This document shows, one piece after another, positions 11,880 to 24,577 of a stretch of 64,000 bases of DNA. Position 1 is the first letter of the stretch. Each line of letters begins with the position of its first letter. A model generated the notes under the pieces. That model did no database searches. It was not told the origin of the DNA and saw only the letters and a list, made by a program, of their open reading frames with translations. This stretch comes from Lucinisca nassula (Eukaryota > Mollusca > Bivalvia > Lucinida > Lucinidae): positions 66,889,076 through 66,953,075 of the forward strand of contig OY757019.1 in assembly GCA_963580285.1 (NCBI GenBank), read 5' to 3'. The translations under genes were made by a program, and so were the position numbers.

Positions 11880-12670
11880 AACAAGAATTCTGTCGAAGGC
11901 TATGTCCGGCCTTTGGGGGCGCAAAGTCAGCGAACCTTGACATCTAGGCCAAGGTCAAACATAGATGCTTGCATAAAAGTTGCCATTCTCAAATGCAAGC
12001 TTGTACTAAGTATCATTAATAATTAAGCTGTAATAATTCTTGAGAAATGAACAGATAGGGTGAATGCTAGGGTGGTTGCAATATTTTACAAAGTCAGTGA
12101 ACCATTAAATGTAGGTCAAGGTCAAATATGGATGCTTGCATTTAAGTTTCCATCTCCAGATACAAGTTTGTACCAAGTATCATTAATGAAGCTCTTATAG
12201 TTCTTGAGAAATTAACTTGACCATTTGGGTGAACGCTAGGGTGGTCGCAATATTTTACAAAGTCGGTGAACCATGAAATGTAGGTCAAGGTTAAATATGG
12301 ATGCTTGCATTTAAGTTGCCATCCTGAGATACAAGTTTGTACCAAGTATCATTATTGAAGCTCTCATAGTTCTTGAGACAAAAACTTGACCATTAGGGTG
12401 AACGCTAGGGTGGTCACAATATTTTACAAAGTCAGTGAACCATGAAATTTAGGTCAAGGTCAAATTTGGATGCTTGCATTTAAGTTGCCATCCCCAGATA
12501 CAAGTTTATACCAAGTATCATTAATGAAGCTCTTACAGCTCTTGAGAAATAAACTTGAACATTAGGGTGAATGCTAGGGTGGTCGCAAATGTTGACGCCT
12601 TGACGAACAGATGAACAAATGGATGAAGGGACGGAAAGCCAGGCACCTATATCGCGCCATGCTTATAGCA
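11880..12670 (+). mobile_element. Y array module
   Basis: It starts with a hairpin-bearing segment (AAGGC...GCCTT around 11908-11925) and continues with about four roughly 175-bp monomers containing AGGTCAAGGTCAAATATGGA, AGTTGCCATC, CAAGTATCATTAATGAAGCT and GGGTGAACGCTAGGGTGGTC. It ends with GACGCCTTGACGAACAGATG and a hairpin of GCGCC with GGCGC near 12650-12672. Confidence 0.6.
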
Positions 12671-12672
12671 GG

Positions 12673-12831
12673 CGCAACAAAAACAGCAATAGGGAACAAA
12701 TACTGCAATTATAATGCAGGTCCTCTGTATATGGAACTTCAAGAGCCTGGCATCTATAGTTCTGTGTTACGACATACAGCTGAGGGGCATAAATACCCGG
12801 TATAAAGCATTCATGTATATTATAAATTTAC
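12673..12831. other. Non-repetitive intron sequence beside the COG8 exon
   Basis: No array monomer or element end is seen. It follows the exon donor on the minus strand and is probably the start of the next intron. Confidence 0.5.
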
Positions 12832-13000
12832 CAATTTAAAAATTTCTGAGACAGACATCCCCAGGACTTGAGCTGTCTGTGTTGCAGGAAAAAGTGCTTG
12901 TAGACACTTATTAAGGTATGGTAGTAAACTATGGGCATAAGCAGCACATAAATTTTTGAAGTGTTCTCGCTCTTTCTTGTCAAAGGTTGTTTCTTCAGCT
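12832..13000 (-). CDS. COG8: COG8 exon following the 56.8-kb exon (partial gene)
   Basis: This minus-strand exon begins after TTATCTATTTTTGCAG and ends AAATTG|GTAAATTT, giving one base plus 56 whole codons. Its first base completes the arginine codon begun at 56780, so the junction reads ILAF-N-R-AEE, against ILAF-H-R-AEE in human COG8. The remainder includes AYAHSLLPYLNKCLQALFP and TAQVLGM, matching the human stretches LEDLVPYLNRCLQVLFP and IAQTLGI. This is the C-terminal helical region used in Golgi-complex assembly. No stop codon ends the exon before the donor, so at least one more coding exon is expected to the left. None is recognisable in 1-12831, which is almost all repeats, so it probably lies outside the window. 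No frameshift or stop is seen. Confidence 0.93.
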
Positions 13001-13111
13001 CTGCAAAAATAGATAAAGCAAATGAAACACAAAGTTACCTTTCATGGCCCAGAAACCATTGTGGAGTTTTGTTAAGCCACTGGCCTAGTAAAGCACAGAT
13101 TGCATCATATG

Positions 13112-13253
13112 TGTGTGTTACATTCCACTTACATCTAAAGTCATGTGGGTCTTGGTTAAATTACTCATCTGAAAGTCTGAAACAGACCCAGAATTGAACT
13201 CAGATCACTTGATTTGTGAGGCCAGTAGCTTAATCACTACACCACAGAGGCTT
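13112..13253 (-). mobile_element. Old copy of the tRNA-derived SINE (minus strand)
   Basis: Read on the minus strand it opens GCCTCTGTGGTGTAGTGATT, has a B-box-like GAGTTCAATTC, then GACTTTCAGATGAGT and a run aligning with the body of the SINE at 8025-8191. It ends near GTAACAC. It is clearly diverged, so older than the 8-kb copy, and sits about 110 bp inside the intron upstream of the 13.0-kb exon. Confidence 0.75.
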
Positions 13254-13474
13254 CTACATTGCATATGCAATGTTATATTAGATCAACAAGAGGGCCATGA
13301 TGGCCCTGGATCACTCACCTGATCCTACTGTACAAACGGAATTGTGGGTAATATATGGTGGAGTGGAGGGTTTGAGCAATTTTCGTTGGACCCAAAGACC
13401 ATTTCTGTGAAATTAATTCAAAATCAGTCTGCCTGTTTAGGATTGAAGTCATTTTGAGAAATAGAAGTCATTTT

Positions 13475-13640
13475 TGATGAAATGACATCTCAAGTCCTGC
13501 CGCCCAATGAAACCAATGGGGTTTAAATGCATTGATGGTTCCACTCGCACCACTTTGCCTAGACAGGCTAAAACCTTCAAAGTGGTTTACCAATACTACT
13601 GTAGAAGCACCTTGCAGCCAAGGTGGGTGGGGGCCAAAAC
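13475..13640 (-). mobile_element. S-family SINE-like fragment
   Basis: Matches the S element from GATGAAATGACATCTCAAG to GGGTGGGGGCC but lacks the TTTAACGTCCCC end and has internal differences. It is a degraded copy inside M5, with its (AAAC)n end missing. Confidence 0.65.
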
Positions 13641-14428
13641 TTTCAAAAGACATCGGACTCTAAAAGGAAGCAATTTTATAGGAACGTTCCATAAGTGACC
13701 CTCTAACAAAATTGCTCAAAATATTTTGCCTAACTGAGCATGATGGCCACCAGAGCTAAAAAACCTCAAACCTCATTCCTGTCAAATAATTTCATAATCC
13801 ATCCACTGGTTAAGGAGAAGAAGTCTTTTAAAGGTTTTTCTATTTTTAGCTCTTGCAGCCATTTTGTTCATGAGAGCGGAACAGTTTGAGCAATTTTGGT
13901 AAAGGGCCACCCAAGGAACATTCCTGTCAAGTAATTTCAAATTCCATCCACTGGTTAAGGGGAAGAAGTCGTTTAAAGGTTTTTCTATTTTTAGCTCTGG
14001 CGGCCATTTTGTTCACCCAAGGGGAACGGTTTGAGCAATTGTGGTAGAGGGTCACCCAAGTAACATTCCTGTGAAATAATTTCAAAATCCATCCACATGT
14101 TAAGGAGAAGAAGTCGTTTAAAGGTTTTTCTATTTTTAGCTCTGGTGGCCATTTTGTTGACCTGAGCTAAACGGTTTGAGGAATTTTATTTAGAGGGTCA
14201 CCCAAGGAACATTCTGGTGGAATAATTTCAAAATCCATCCACTGGTTAAGGAGAAAAGTGCATTTAAAGGTTATTCTATTTTAAGCTCTGTCAGCCATTT
14301 CACCCGAGCGGAACAGTAGGAGCAATTTTGGTAGAGGGTCACCAAACAAACATTCCTGTGATCTAATTTCAAAATCCATCCACTGGTTAAGGAGAAGAAG
14401 TCGTTTAAAGGTTTTTCTATTTTTAGAT

Positions 14429-15011
14429 TTGCCCAAGTCTGTTAATTAGGTGTAGAAATAATTGTTTACAAAAAAAAAAAAAAAAAAAAAAAAAAAATAA
14501 AATCATTGTAAATGAAAGAGCAATACAGTCTTTTATGAAAACTGTGAAATTAACAGACTTGTAACAATTGAAAGAACTCATTCACCTTTCCTGTAGATGA
14601 GTGTCAGATATGGGTGAGAAGTTTGTTTTTATAACTTTTCACTGACAGCTCCAGAGCTTGTTATCATGATTTATTTACATTAGTGGGGGAAAACCACATG
14701 AAGGCAAAGGGTTTTAAAAAATGAAGTTTAAATTTTAATCTTATATTCTTAAACCATTACGATAACATGCCTATGCTATATTAGAAGGCTCCGACAATGG
14801 CGTTAATCAGAATATTTCTTATTTCTACTCAAAATATATATTGTTGGTACTTGTTACAACCGATTCAATAAGGCGGTTCTAATGAGTACCCACAATCTAT
14901 GTGTAACCGCCTCAATGAGGCGATTCTAATCGGTATCCAGATTTAAAAAAAAGTCAACTCTCATCACCTAGTGGAAGATCTTGTTACATCAAGCTGGAAG
15001 CTGGTCGGATA
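14429..15011. other. Unassigned insert within an M5 monomer, with A30 tract
   Basis: An M5 monomer breaks off at CTATTTTTAG and resumes AGCAATTTTGGTAGAGGGTC, so about 580 bp has been inserted or swapped in. It contains an A run at 14470-14499 and two related 45-bp segments near 14863-14935 with CAATGAGGCGATTCTAAT, similar to 66-96. No coding frame or clear terminal repeats are seen. Confidence 0.55.
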
Positions 15012-15072
15012 ATTTGCAGAATTAGCAATTTTGGTAGAGGGTCATCCAAGGAACATTCCTGTGAAATAATTT

Positions 15073-18000
15073 AACCAGAGGACCATTGGTCCTGAGCCGC
15101 TCACCTGAGTGCTGAGAGCTTATGGAGCCATTTCATTTCTGAGAAGACGATTTTATAGGGTTTTTACCAAGTATTAATCTCGGTCTTGTGACTTGATAAT
15201 GGGCCCATTGGTTCGAAGAAAAAAACCCGAAGGGTATACATGTATATCGACATGGCAGCCATTTTAGTAATGTGACCAAATTCATATTAATAAATTTTCA
15301 TTTGTTTGTTCCTATAAGTTTTCAAGTGAAATTTGGCTACAAATGGAGTAGTGGTTTCTATGAAAAATAAATTTTAATTTCATCTGAATGACCTTGGGAC
15401 AACGTCAGAGAAAAATATTGACCTTAGTTCTATCCACTCATTTAGCTTATTGCATCTACCAATTTTCAGATCACAGGTTGCAATAGTTTCCAAAAAATAC
15501 ACATTTTTTTTACTTTCTCCAATACAAATGTATAGGCAACCAAATTTGACCTTTGCGTAAAACAGGTTATGGCCATCCACGGGTCATCATTTGAAGAAAC
15601 TATAGTGGGCCCAAATCCCAAATGCTACATACCAAGTTTAATGAAAATCGGCCCACTGGTTCTGGAGTAAACGATTTCTGAAGTGTTTTTACCTTATATG
15701 GGCATGAAGGTCATTTTGGTCATTTGAGCAAACGCATGTGACTAAATCTTTATTTACTTGTTTCTACAAGCTTAGTATAAAATTTGGTCACAAACGGCAC
15801 AGAGGTTCTGGTTAAAAAATAACTTTTAATCTTCATATCTGAAAGGCCTTAGGCCAAGGTCAAGGAACGACCTTGACCTTGAATACGCATGTTGTTTCAT
15901 CCACTCATTTAGCCAACTGCATTTATCAATTTTCAGATCAGAGACTGCAATAGTTTCCGAAAAAAACATGGTTTTGACCTTTTTCCCATCCCAAAATCTA
16001 TGTGACCAAATTTGACCTTGGCGTAAAATAGGTATCAGAAAGTCAGCATTTGAATATGTGATGAGCCCGAGCCCCCAATGCTGCATATGAAATTTTTGTT
16101 ACAAATGGCTCAGTGGTTTCTGAGAAAAATGTTTTAATTCTCATATCTGGATGACCTTGAATCAAGATCAAAGAATGACTTTGACCTTGAATACTCATGT
16201 CATTTCATCCATTAATTTAGCTTTCTGTATCTACCGATTTTCAGATCACCAGGTGCAATATTTTCAAAAAAGACACAGTTTTGACTTTTTCCCCATCCAA
16301 AAGTCTATGCGAAAAACTTTGACCTTGGCCTAAAATAGGTCAGGGTCATTCAGGAGTGATCATCATGGGCTCAAGTTCCCAATGCCACATACCAAGTTAT
16401 ATGATTATCGGCCCACTGGTTCCAGAGAAGAAGATTTCTGAAGGGTTTTTACCTTATATGGACATGACGGCCATATTGGTCATGTGACCAAATTCATATT
16501 GATAAATTGTCAGTTCCTTGTTCTTGAAAACTTTCATATGAAATTTCATTACAAATGGCTATGTGGTTTCTGAGAAAAATAAGTTTTAATTCTCAATAAC
16601 TGAATGACCTTGAACAAAGGTCCCTTGACTACTCATGTAGACTCATCCACCCATTTAGCTTACTGCATCTACTAATTTTCAGATCAAAGGCTGCAATAGT
16701 TTCCAAAAAATACACGATTTTGACTTCTTCCCATACAAAAGTCTATGCAACCAAATTTGACCTTGGCCTAAAATTGGTCAAGGTCATCCAAGGGTCATAA
16801 TTTGAGAACAAATTTGATGGACCCAAGTCCCTAATGCTACATACAAAGTTGCATGATAATCGACCCACTGGTTCCGGAGAAGAAGATTACTGAAGGGCTT
16901 TACCTTATATGGGCATTACGGCCATATTGAACATGTGACCAAATTCATATTGATTAATTGTCATTTCCTTGTTCTTAAAAACTTTCATATGAAATTTTGT
17001 GGTTTCTGAGAAAATAAGTTTTAATTCTGATATCTGAATGACCTTGAACAACGGTCAAATAATGACCTTGACCTTGAATACTCATGTAGATTCATTCACC
17101 CATTTAGCCTACTGCATCTCCTAATTTTCAGATCACAGGCTGCAATAGTTTCCAAAAAATACAAGGTTTTGACTTTTTCCCATACAAAAGTCTAAGCCAC
17201 CAAATTTGACCTAGGACTTAAATTGGTCAAGGTCATCCAAGGGTCATCATTTGAACAAAATATGATGGGCCTGAGTTCCTAATGCTACATACCAAGTTTC
17301 AGGCCAATCGGCCCAATGGTTTCGGAGAAGAAGATTTTTGAAGGGTTTTTACTTTATATAGGCATGGCAGCCATATTGGTCATGTGACCAAATTCATATT
17401 GATTAATTGTCATTCCATGTTCTTAAAAACTTTCATATGAAATTTCGTTACAAATGGCTTTGTTGTTTCTGAGAAAAATAAGTTTTAATTCTCATATCTC
17501 AATGACCTTGAACAAAGGTCAAATAATGACCTTGACCTTGAATACGCATGTAATTTCATCCACCCATTTAGCTTACTGCATCTATTAATTTTCAGATCAC
17601 AAGCTGCAATAGTTTCCAAAAATACACGGTTTTAACTTTTTCCCATACAAAAGTTTATGCGACCAAATTTGACCTTGGACTAAAATTGGTCAAGGTCATC
17701 CAAGGGTCATCATTTGAACAAAATATGATGGACCCGAGTCCCTAATGCTACATACCAAGTTTCAGACCAATAGGCCCGATGGTTCCGGAGAAGAAGATTT
17801 CTGAAGGGTTTTTACCTTATATGGGCATGGTGGCCATATTGGTCACGTGACCAAATTCATATTGATTAATTGTCATTACCTTTTTCTAAAAAACTTTCAT
17901 ATGAAATTTCGTTACAAATGGCTTTGTGGTTTCTGATAAAAATAAGTTTTAATTCTCATATCTGAATGACCTTGAACAAAGGTCAAAGAATGACCTTGAC

Positions 18001-18498
18001 CTTGAATACTCATGTGGTTTCATCCACCCATTTAGCTTACTGCATCTACTAATTTTCAGATCACAGGCTGCAATAGTTTCCAAAAAAAAACACGGATTGA
18101 CTTTTTCCCATACAAAAGTCTATGCGACCAAATTTGACCTTGGCCTAAAATTGGTCAAGGTCATCCAAGGGTCATCATTTGAAGAAAATATGATGGGCCC
18201 GAGTCCCCAATGCTACATACCAAGTTTCAGGCCAATCGGCCCACTGGTTCCGGAGAAGAAGATTTTTGAAGGGTTTTTACCATATATGGGCATGGCGGCC
18301 ATCTTGGTCATGTGACCAGGACCCCGCGAAGAAACTTTCGTTCCCCCATCCCACTGAGACCCCACATGAAATTTGGCTTCAATCGGCCCAGCGGTTCCAG
18401 AGGAGAAGATGTTTGAAAATGTTGACATACATACATACATACAGACAGCATGACCACCCTATAAGCTCACCAATGAGCCTTCGGCTCAGGTGAGCTAA
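15073..18498 (+). mobile_element. M6 array module nested in M5
   Basis: The head AACCAGAGGACCATTGGTCC with GCTCACCTGAGTGC is followed by about six large monomers of roughly 480 bp. Each holds GGCCATATTGGTCATGTGAC, CAATAGTTTCCAAAAAATAC, ATGACCTTGACCTTGAATAC and CCACTGGTTCCGGAGAAGAA. It ends with ACATACATACATACAGACAG and the tail GAGCCTTCGGCTCAGGTGAG then CTAA. Flanks GTGAAATAATTT and AAATCCATACACTGGTT are two halves of one M5 monomer, so the ends are well defined. Confidence 0.85.
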
Positions 18499-18791
18499 AA
18501 ATCCATACACTGGTTAAGCAGGAGAAGTCGTTTAAAGGTTTTCTATTTTTAGCTCTGGTGGCCATCTTGTTCACCCGGGCGGAACAGTTTGAGCAATTTT
18601 GGTAGAGGATCACCTAAGGAGCATTCCTGAGAAATTAGATCAAAATCTGTCCAACAGTTTTGGGAAGAAGTTGTTTAAAGCAAAAGTTGACGATGGACAC
18701 ACGGATGCAGGCACGGATGACGGACAAAGACCGATCCCAAAAGCTCACCTTGAGCACTTCGTGCTCAGGTGAGCTAAAAAGCATCATTAAT

Positions 18792-19052
18792 TTGTTTGAT
18801 TTGAGTTTTAACGTCCCCGTCAACACTGTATGTCATTTTGGAGACGTTGCTTCCAATTTTGTGGGACTTTTACCCGACATTGAGATGAAATGACATCTCA
18901 AACCCTGTTGCCCAATGAAACCAATAGGGTTTATAAGCATGGATGGCCTGACTTGCACCGCTTTGCCTGGGCAGGCTTAGATCCTCTTAAGCTGTTTACC
19001 AGTACTCGTGTGTGGTCAGTATCAGCTCTGCATGGAAGCATAATGCAGCCCA
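18792..19052 (-). mobile_element. S-family SINE-like element
   Basis: Begins TTTGTTTGATTTGAG, giving an (AAAC)n tail on the minus strand, and runs to AATGCAGCCCAT. It lacks the last 35 bp or so at the SINE 5' end, ordinary 5' truncation. Confidence 0.75.
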
Positions 19053-19722
19053 TGACAAAGTTTTTCTAAAAATAGCCATAGTGACCTTGACCTTGAAAGT
19101 CAAACTTGCTGGAGATATTATCATAAGGAACATTTGCGTGAAGTTATATTAAAATTAAAATCTGTCAATAAATGAAGGCGCTAGAGCAATGACAAAGTTT
19201 TTCTTAAGATAGCCACATTGACCTTGACCTTGAGGTCATGACCTTGAAAGTCGAACTAAATTGAGAAATTTAAAGCAGTATCTATCACCATTCCAAGTCT
19301 TAAGTAAATTCATCTGAAGGCAACCAAGTAATGATCTTAAATCTTCAGTGCAAAAACATAAAAGTCCTTAGTCTGTGACCTTGACCAAAAGGTCCCATCA
19401 TGTATGATGATGCTGCTGATAAAAACTTTTGACTAGTACCTATCACCAGCCCAAGTATCAACTAAATCCATGAAAAGGTAAATAAGTAATGAGCTCCTAA
19501 AAAACTTTAACACAAAAACTTTAACATTAGAATTCTAAGTCTGTGACCTTGACCTTAAGGTCACGGTCATGGGTTCCGATACTGCAGATAAAAACTTTAG
19601 CCCAGTATCTATCACAATACCAAATATGAACTTAATCCATGTTCACATAAAGAAGTTATGAGCAACTAAAAAAACTTTAACGCAAAAACGTTAACATTTG
19701 TTAAAAATAGCCATCGGAAGAG
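19053..19722. repeat. X array
   Basis: Four or so degenerate monomers contain TGACCTTGACCTTGA, GACCTTGACC, ACAAAGTTTTTCT and AAAAACTTTAAC. No head or tail is found. It is rich in the nuclear-receptor-like motif TCAAGGTCA on the minus strand. Confidence 0.6.
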
Positions 19723-21467
19723 ATGGCAAATCCCCCGACCAAAAGCCAATATGGCCTTCAGAAGATTGTTCACCAATAGAAAGTGCAACAGAATTAAACC
19801 ACATATCACATAAGTATTGCAGTTATGGCCATCGCAAGATTATACTGTCAGGGGAGATAACTAAAAAACCAGGGCACTCAGAAATGTTGTTCTTGCACAT
19901 GACATGCCTGCTTAAGCTCATGTATTTCTGCACAAAGTACCATCAATATGTCTCAAAAGGTATTGGAGATATAGTGATCACAAGCTGGTCATACTGTTAT
20001 ATTGGAAGGGTAGATAACTCAAATACCACAGCAACAACAGTTGTGGTTCTTGCACATGACATCCCTTCTGTACCTTATATACAATTGTGCCAAGTTCCTT
20101 CAATATATCTCAAAGGGAGTTGGAGTTATGGCCATCACTAGGTTATATTGCCAGGGGAGATAACTAAAAAAACAGAGCACCCAGAGTTGTAATTCTTGAG
20201 CATGACACACCTGCTTAACCTCGTGTACATCTGCATCAAGTACCACCAATATGTCTCAAAGGGTATTGGAGGTACGGTGGTCACAAGGTTGTCATACTGT
20301 TATATTGGAAGGGGATATAACTCAAATATCATAGCACCCAGAGTTGTGGTTCTTAGGCATGAAGCGCCGTCTCAACGTTGTATACAATTGTGCCTAGTAC
20401 CATCAATATATCTCAAAGGGTATTGGAGTTATGGCCATCACAAGGTTATATTGTCAGGGGAGATAATTAAAAAACCAAGGCATCCAGAGTTGTGGTTCTT
20501 GCACGTGACACACCTGCTTAACCTCATGTACAACTGTACCAAGTATCATCAATATATCTCAAAGAGTGTTGGAGATGTGGCCATCACAAGGTAGTGATTC
20601 TATATTATTGGAAGGGGAGATAACTAAAAAAACACGGCACCCAGAGTTGTGGTTCTTGTGCATGACACACTGTCTCCGCCTTGTGAACAACTGTGCCAGG
20701 TATCATCAATATATCTTAAAGGGTATTGGAACTATGGCCATCACAAGGTTGTCACTCTATTTTATTGGAAGGGGAGATAACTCCAAAACCATGGCAACCA
20801 GAGTTGTGGTTCTTGTGCATGACACGCCGGCTCAGCCTTGTGAACAACTGTGCCAAGTACCATCAATATATCTCAAAGGGTATTGGAGTTATGGCCATCA
20901 CAAAGTAGTCATTCTATTTTATTAAAAGGGGAGATTACTAAAAAAGTATGGCATCCAGAGTTCTGGTTCTTGCGCATGACACGCCGTCTCAGCGTTGTGA
21001 ACAATTGTGCCAAGAACCATCAATGAATCTCAAAGGGTATAGGAGTTATGGCCATCACAAGGTTGTCACTCTATTTTATTGGAAGGGGAGATAACTCCAA
21101 AACCGTGGCAACCAGAGTTGTGGTTCTTGTGCATGACACGCCGGCTCAGCCTTGTGAACAACTGTGCCAAGTACCATCAATATATCTCAAAGGGTATTGG
21201 AGTTATGGCCATCACAAAGTAGTCATTCTATTTTATTAAAAGGGGAGATAACTAAAATAGTATGGCATCCAGAGTTCTGGTTCTTGCGCATGACACGCCA
21301 TCTCGGCCTTGTGAACAATTGTGCCAAGAACCATCAATGAATCTCAAAGGGTATAGGAGTTATGGCCATCACAAGGTTGCGTCTACGGACGGACGGACGG
21401 ACGGACAGACGGACGGACGGACGCCAGGCTGATCGCTATATCCCCCGAACCTATTCGGTCGGGGGAT
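19723..21467 (+). mobile_element. K array module
   Basis: The head hairpin GCCATC/GATGGC is followed by the subterminal motif ATCCCCCGACC (about 19732-19742). About ten roughly 165-bp monomers follow, with GTTGTGGTTCTTG, CATGACAC, CCATCAATATATCTCAAAGG and TATTGGAGTTATGGCCATCA. A GGACGGACGGACGGACGG run (21391-21424) precedes the tail palindrome TATCCCCCGAACC...TCGGTCGGGGGATA, then AAAAAT. The tail GGTCGGGGGAT is the reverse complement of the head motif. Long overlapping frames here are chance products of the repeat. Confidence 0.85.
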
Positions 21468-21477
21468 AAAAATCTAC

Positions 21478-24400
21478 TACCCCGACGCTGCAACAGGCCA
21501 TTTCTTCCCCCTAGTCAGTTTCTTCCCCTGGGAAGAACTTGGCCGGCCCGTTTCTTCCCCACCCAGTCAGTTTCTTCCCCACCTGAAATATTTTTAGAAA
21601 CATAGTCAACGAGTAATTTGTTAAAAATTTGAAAAAAAAACAACAAAAAAAAAACATTCTGAATTAGTTTTGAGAATATACAGCTTGAATGGCAAAATTT
21701 TCTCTGTGCTTTACAATATGGTCCAAGGAAATTTTCATCTCAATTCCAGTATCTATGATTAATTTTCTTAGCTTTTCATGACATAAATTGGTATTAACTA
21801 AACAGATATAATAAGCAACAAATCTTTAGTGCTCAAATCTAAATATAATTTGGAAAGTGGGGGTGGGGAAGAACTGGGCCAGCCCAGTTCTTCCCCACCC
21901 CAGATTTTTCTGTTTACTAAAACTTCTTGTGATAAATTTTCTTTGTTTTTTAAGTCATGAATTGGTATTAACTAAACAGATATAATAAGCAACAAATGTT
22001 TAGTGCTGAAATTTCAATAGAATTTGGTGACTTGGGGGTGGGGAAGAACTGGGCCGGCCCACTTCTTCCCCACCCCAGATTTTTCTGTTTACTTATAATT
22101 CTTGTGATTTCTAAATTTCCTTTGCTATTTAGGACATAAATCGGTATAAACTAAAAAGATATAATAATCAACAAATTTTTGGAGCTCAAATATAAATAGA
22201 ATTTGGAGACTGGGGGTGGGGAAGAACTGGGCCGGCCCAATTCTTCCCCACCCCACATGATTATTTACTAATAATTCTTGTGATAAATTTCCTTTGCTTT
22301 TTAAGACATAAATTGGTATAAACCGTGACTAAACAGATATAATAAGCAACAAATGTTTGGAGCTCAAATCTTAATAGAATTTGGAGACTGGGTGGTGGGG
22401 AAGAACTGGGCCGGTCCAGTTCTTCCCCACCAGAGATTTTTCTGTTTACTAAAAATTCTTGTTATTAAAAATTTTCCTCATTTTTTAAGACATAAACTGG
22501 ATTAACTAAGCAGATATAATAAGCAACAAATGTTTGACACTCAAATCTAAATAGAATTTGTGGACTGGGGGTGGGGGAGAACTGGGCCGGCCCGTTTCTT
22601 CCCCACCCTTGGGTAGTGTTGTACTGTTAAGTCAATTTTGACATTGATGGTGTCTGGGATGGGGAAGAACTGGGCTGGCCTGTTTCTTTCCCACCCATGG
22701 GTAGTGTTGTACAGTTGTATCATTATATCTCTGAAGATGTCTAGGGTGGGGAAGAACTGGGCAGGCAGGTTTGTTCCCAACCTTTGGATAGTGATGTACA
22801 ATTAAATCAGTTATGTTGTTGAAGTTGTCTGGAGTGGGGAAGAACTGGGCTGGCTTATCTCTTCCCCACCCTTGGGCAGTGTTATACTGTAAAGTTTATA
22901 ATGATGTTGAAGGTGTCTGGGGTGGGGAAAAACTGGGCCGGCCCATTTCTTTCCCACCCTTGGTGACTCTTAATTATACACTTAATAAATGATGTTGTAG
23001 GTGTCTTGGGTGGCGAAGAACTGGGCTGGCCCAGTTCTTCCCCACCCTTGGGTAGTTTTATAATACAGTTAATGTCAACTATATCGCTGGAGATGTCTGG
23101 GATGGGGAAGAACTGGGCCGGACCGTTTCTTCCCACCTTGGGGAGTGTTTTACAGTTATATCAGTTATATCGCTGAAGATGTCTGGGGCGGGGAAGAACT
23201 GGGCCGGCCCGTTTCTTCCCCACCCTTGTGTAGTGATGTACAAATAAATCAGTTATGACGTTGAAGGTGTCTGGGGTGGGGAAGAACTGGGCCGGCCCAT
23301 TTCTTCCCCACCCTTGGTGACTCTTAATTATTCAGTTAAGTCAATAATGATGTTGAAGGTGTCTTGGGTGGGGAAGATCTGTGCCGGCCAAGTTTTTCCC
23401 CACCCTTGGGTAGTGTTATAATACAGTTAATGTCAATTATATCGCTGAAGATGTCTGGTGTGGGGAGGACTGGGCCGGCCCATTTCTTCCCCCCCCCCTT
23501 TGGGCAGTGTTGTACTGTTAAGTCAATTATGACGTTGAAGGTGTCTGGGGTGGGGAAGAACTGGGCTGGCCTGTTTCTTCCTCACCCTTAGGTAGAGTTG
23601 TACAGTTATATTGCTGAAGATATCTTGGGTGGGGAAGAACTGGGCTGGCTGTTTCTTCCCCACCCTTGGGTAGTGTTGTACTGTTTTGAGGTTTAACGTC
23701 CCCATCAACACTGTAAAGGTCATTTTGGAGACGTTGCTTCCAATTTTGTGGGACTTTTACCAGACATTGAGATGAAATGACATCTCAAGCCCTGTCGTCC
23801 AATGAAACCAATAGGGTGGACGGTCCGCCTAGCACCCCAGTTCCTGGACAGGCTTAGATCCTCTAAGCGGTTACTAGGGTTGCGGGCTGGATTCAGCTCT
23901 GTGAGGAAGCATCGTGCAGCCCATATATTTCTTCAAGCCCCTATGGGCAGTCAATTATGACGTTGAAGGTGTCTGGGTCGGGGAAGAACTGGGCCAGCCG
24001 TTTCTTCCCACCCCTGGATAGTGTTGTACAATTATGTCAGTTATATCGCTGAAGATGTCTGGGGTGGGGAAGAGTTGGGCTGGCCTGTTTCTTGCCCAGC
24101 CTTGGGTAGTGTTATACAGTTATGTAAGTTATATTGCTGAAGATGTCTTGGGTGAGGAAGAACTTGGATGGCCCGTTTCTTACCCACCCTTGGTAATTGT
24201 TGTACTGTTAAGTCAGTTATGACGTTGAAGGTGTCTGGGGTGGGGAACAACTGGGCCAGGCCATTTCTTCCCCACCCTTGTGTAGTGTTGTACAAATATA
24301 TCGCTAAAGATGTCTGGGCTGGGGAAGAACTGGGGCAGCCCATTTCTTCCCCACCCTTGGGTAGTGTTGTACTGTTCTTCCCCACCCCCAGTCTCCAAAC

Positions 24401-24577
24401 TCTATTTAGATTTGAGTGCCAAACAGTTTTTGCTTATTATACCTGTTTAGTTAATACCAATTTATGTTTTAAAAAGCGAAGAAAATTTATCACAAGAATT
24501 TTTTGTAAACAGAAAAATCTGGTGTGGGGAAGAAATGGGCCAGCCCAGTTCTTCCCCACCCCCAGTCTCCAAATCCT
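21478..24577. mobile_element. G1 foldback element
   Basis: The left arm (about 21478-22560) is made of roughly 180-bp units with AACAGATATAATAAGCAACA and GATTTTTCTGTTTACT. The centre (22560-24380) has roughly 130-bp units with GACGTTGAAGGTGTCTGGGG. A short right arm (24380-24577) is the reverse complement of left-arm units. Every unit contains a palindrome centred on GGCCGGCC, flanked by GGGGAAGAACTG and TTTCTTCCCC. The right end is truncated at a poly-T run. Arms of repeated units resemble foldback-type elements of insects and sea urchins. It carries an S element at 23685-23949. Confidence 0.75.
23685..23949 (-). mobile_element. S-family SINE-like element inside G1
   Basis: Runs TTGAGGTTTAACGTCCCC to AAGCCCCTATGGGC and interrupts a G centre unit between TTGTACTGTT and GTCAATTATGACG. 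No convincing target duplication is visible. Confidence 0.8.

Larger units (their letters stand above)
13285..18777 (+). mobile_element. M5 array module carrying a SINE, an unassigned insert and M6
   Basis: The head AACAAGAGGGCCATGATGG with CTCACCTGATCC is at 13285. Roughly 125-bp monomers (CACTGGTTAAGGAGAAGAAG, TCGTTTAAAGG, TTTTTAGCTCTGG, GAGCAATTTTGGTAGAGGGT, AAGGAACATTCCTGTG) fill 13780-14428, 15012-15072 and 18499-18700. The tail is ACGGATGACGGAC with GAGCACTTCGTGCTCAGG and TGAGCTAAAAA at 18777. One monomer at about 13680-13770 is inverted. Confidence 0.75.

Noticed and set aside
19698..20925. Several overlapping frames of 119-147 codons
   Set aside because: They lie wholly in the K array and repeat the same peptide phrases in different frames, as expected from a tandem monomer.
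19723..21467. Possible CRISPR-like array
   Set aside because: Repeats are about 165 bp and degenerate throughout, with no short exact repeats separated by unique spacers, and the DNA is animal.
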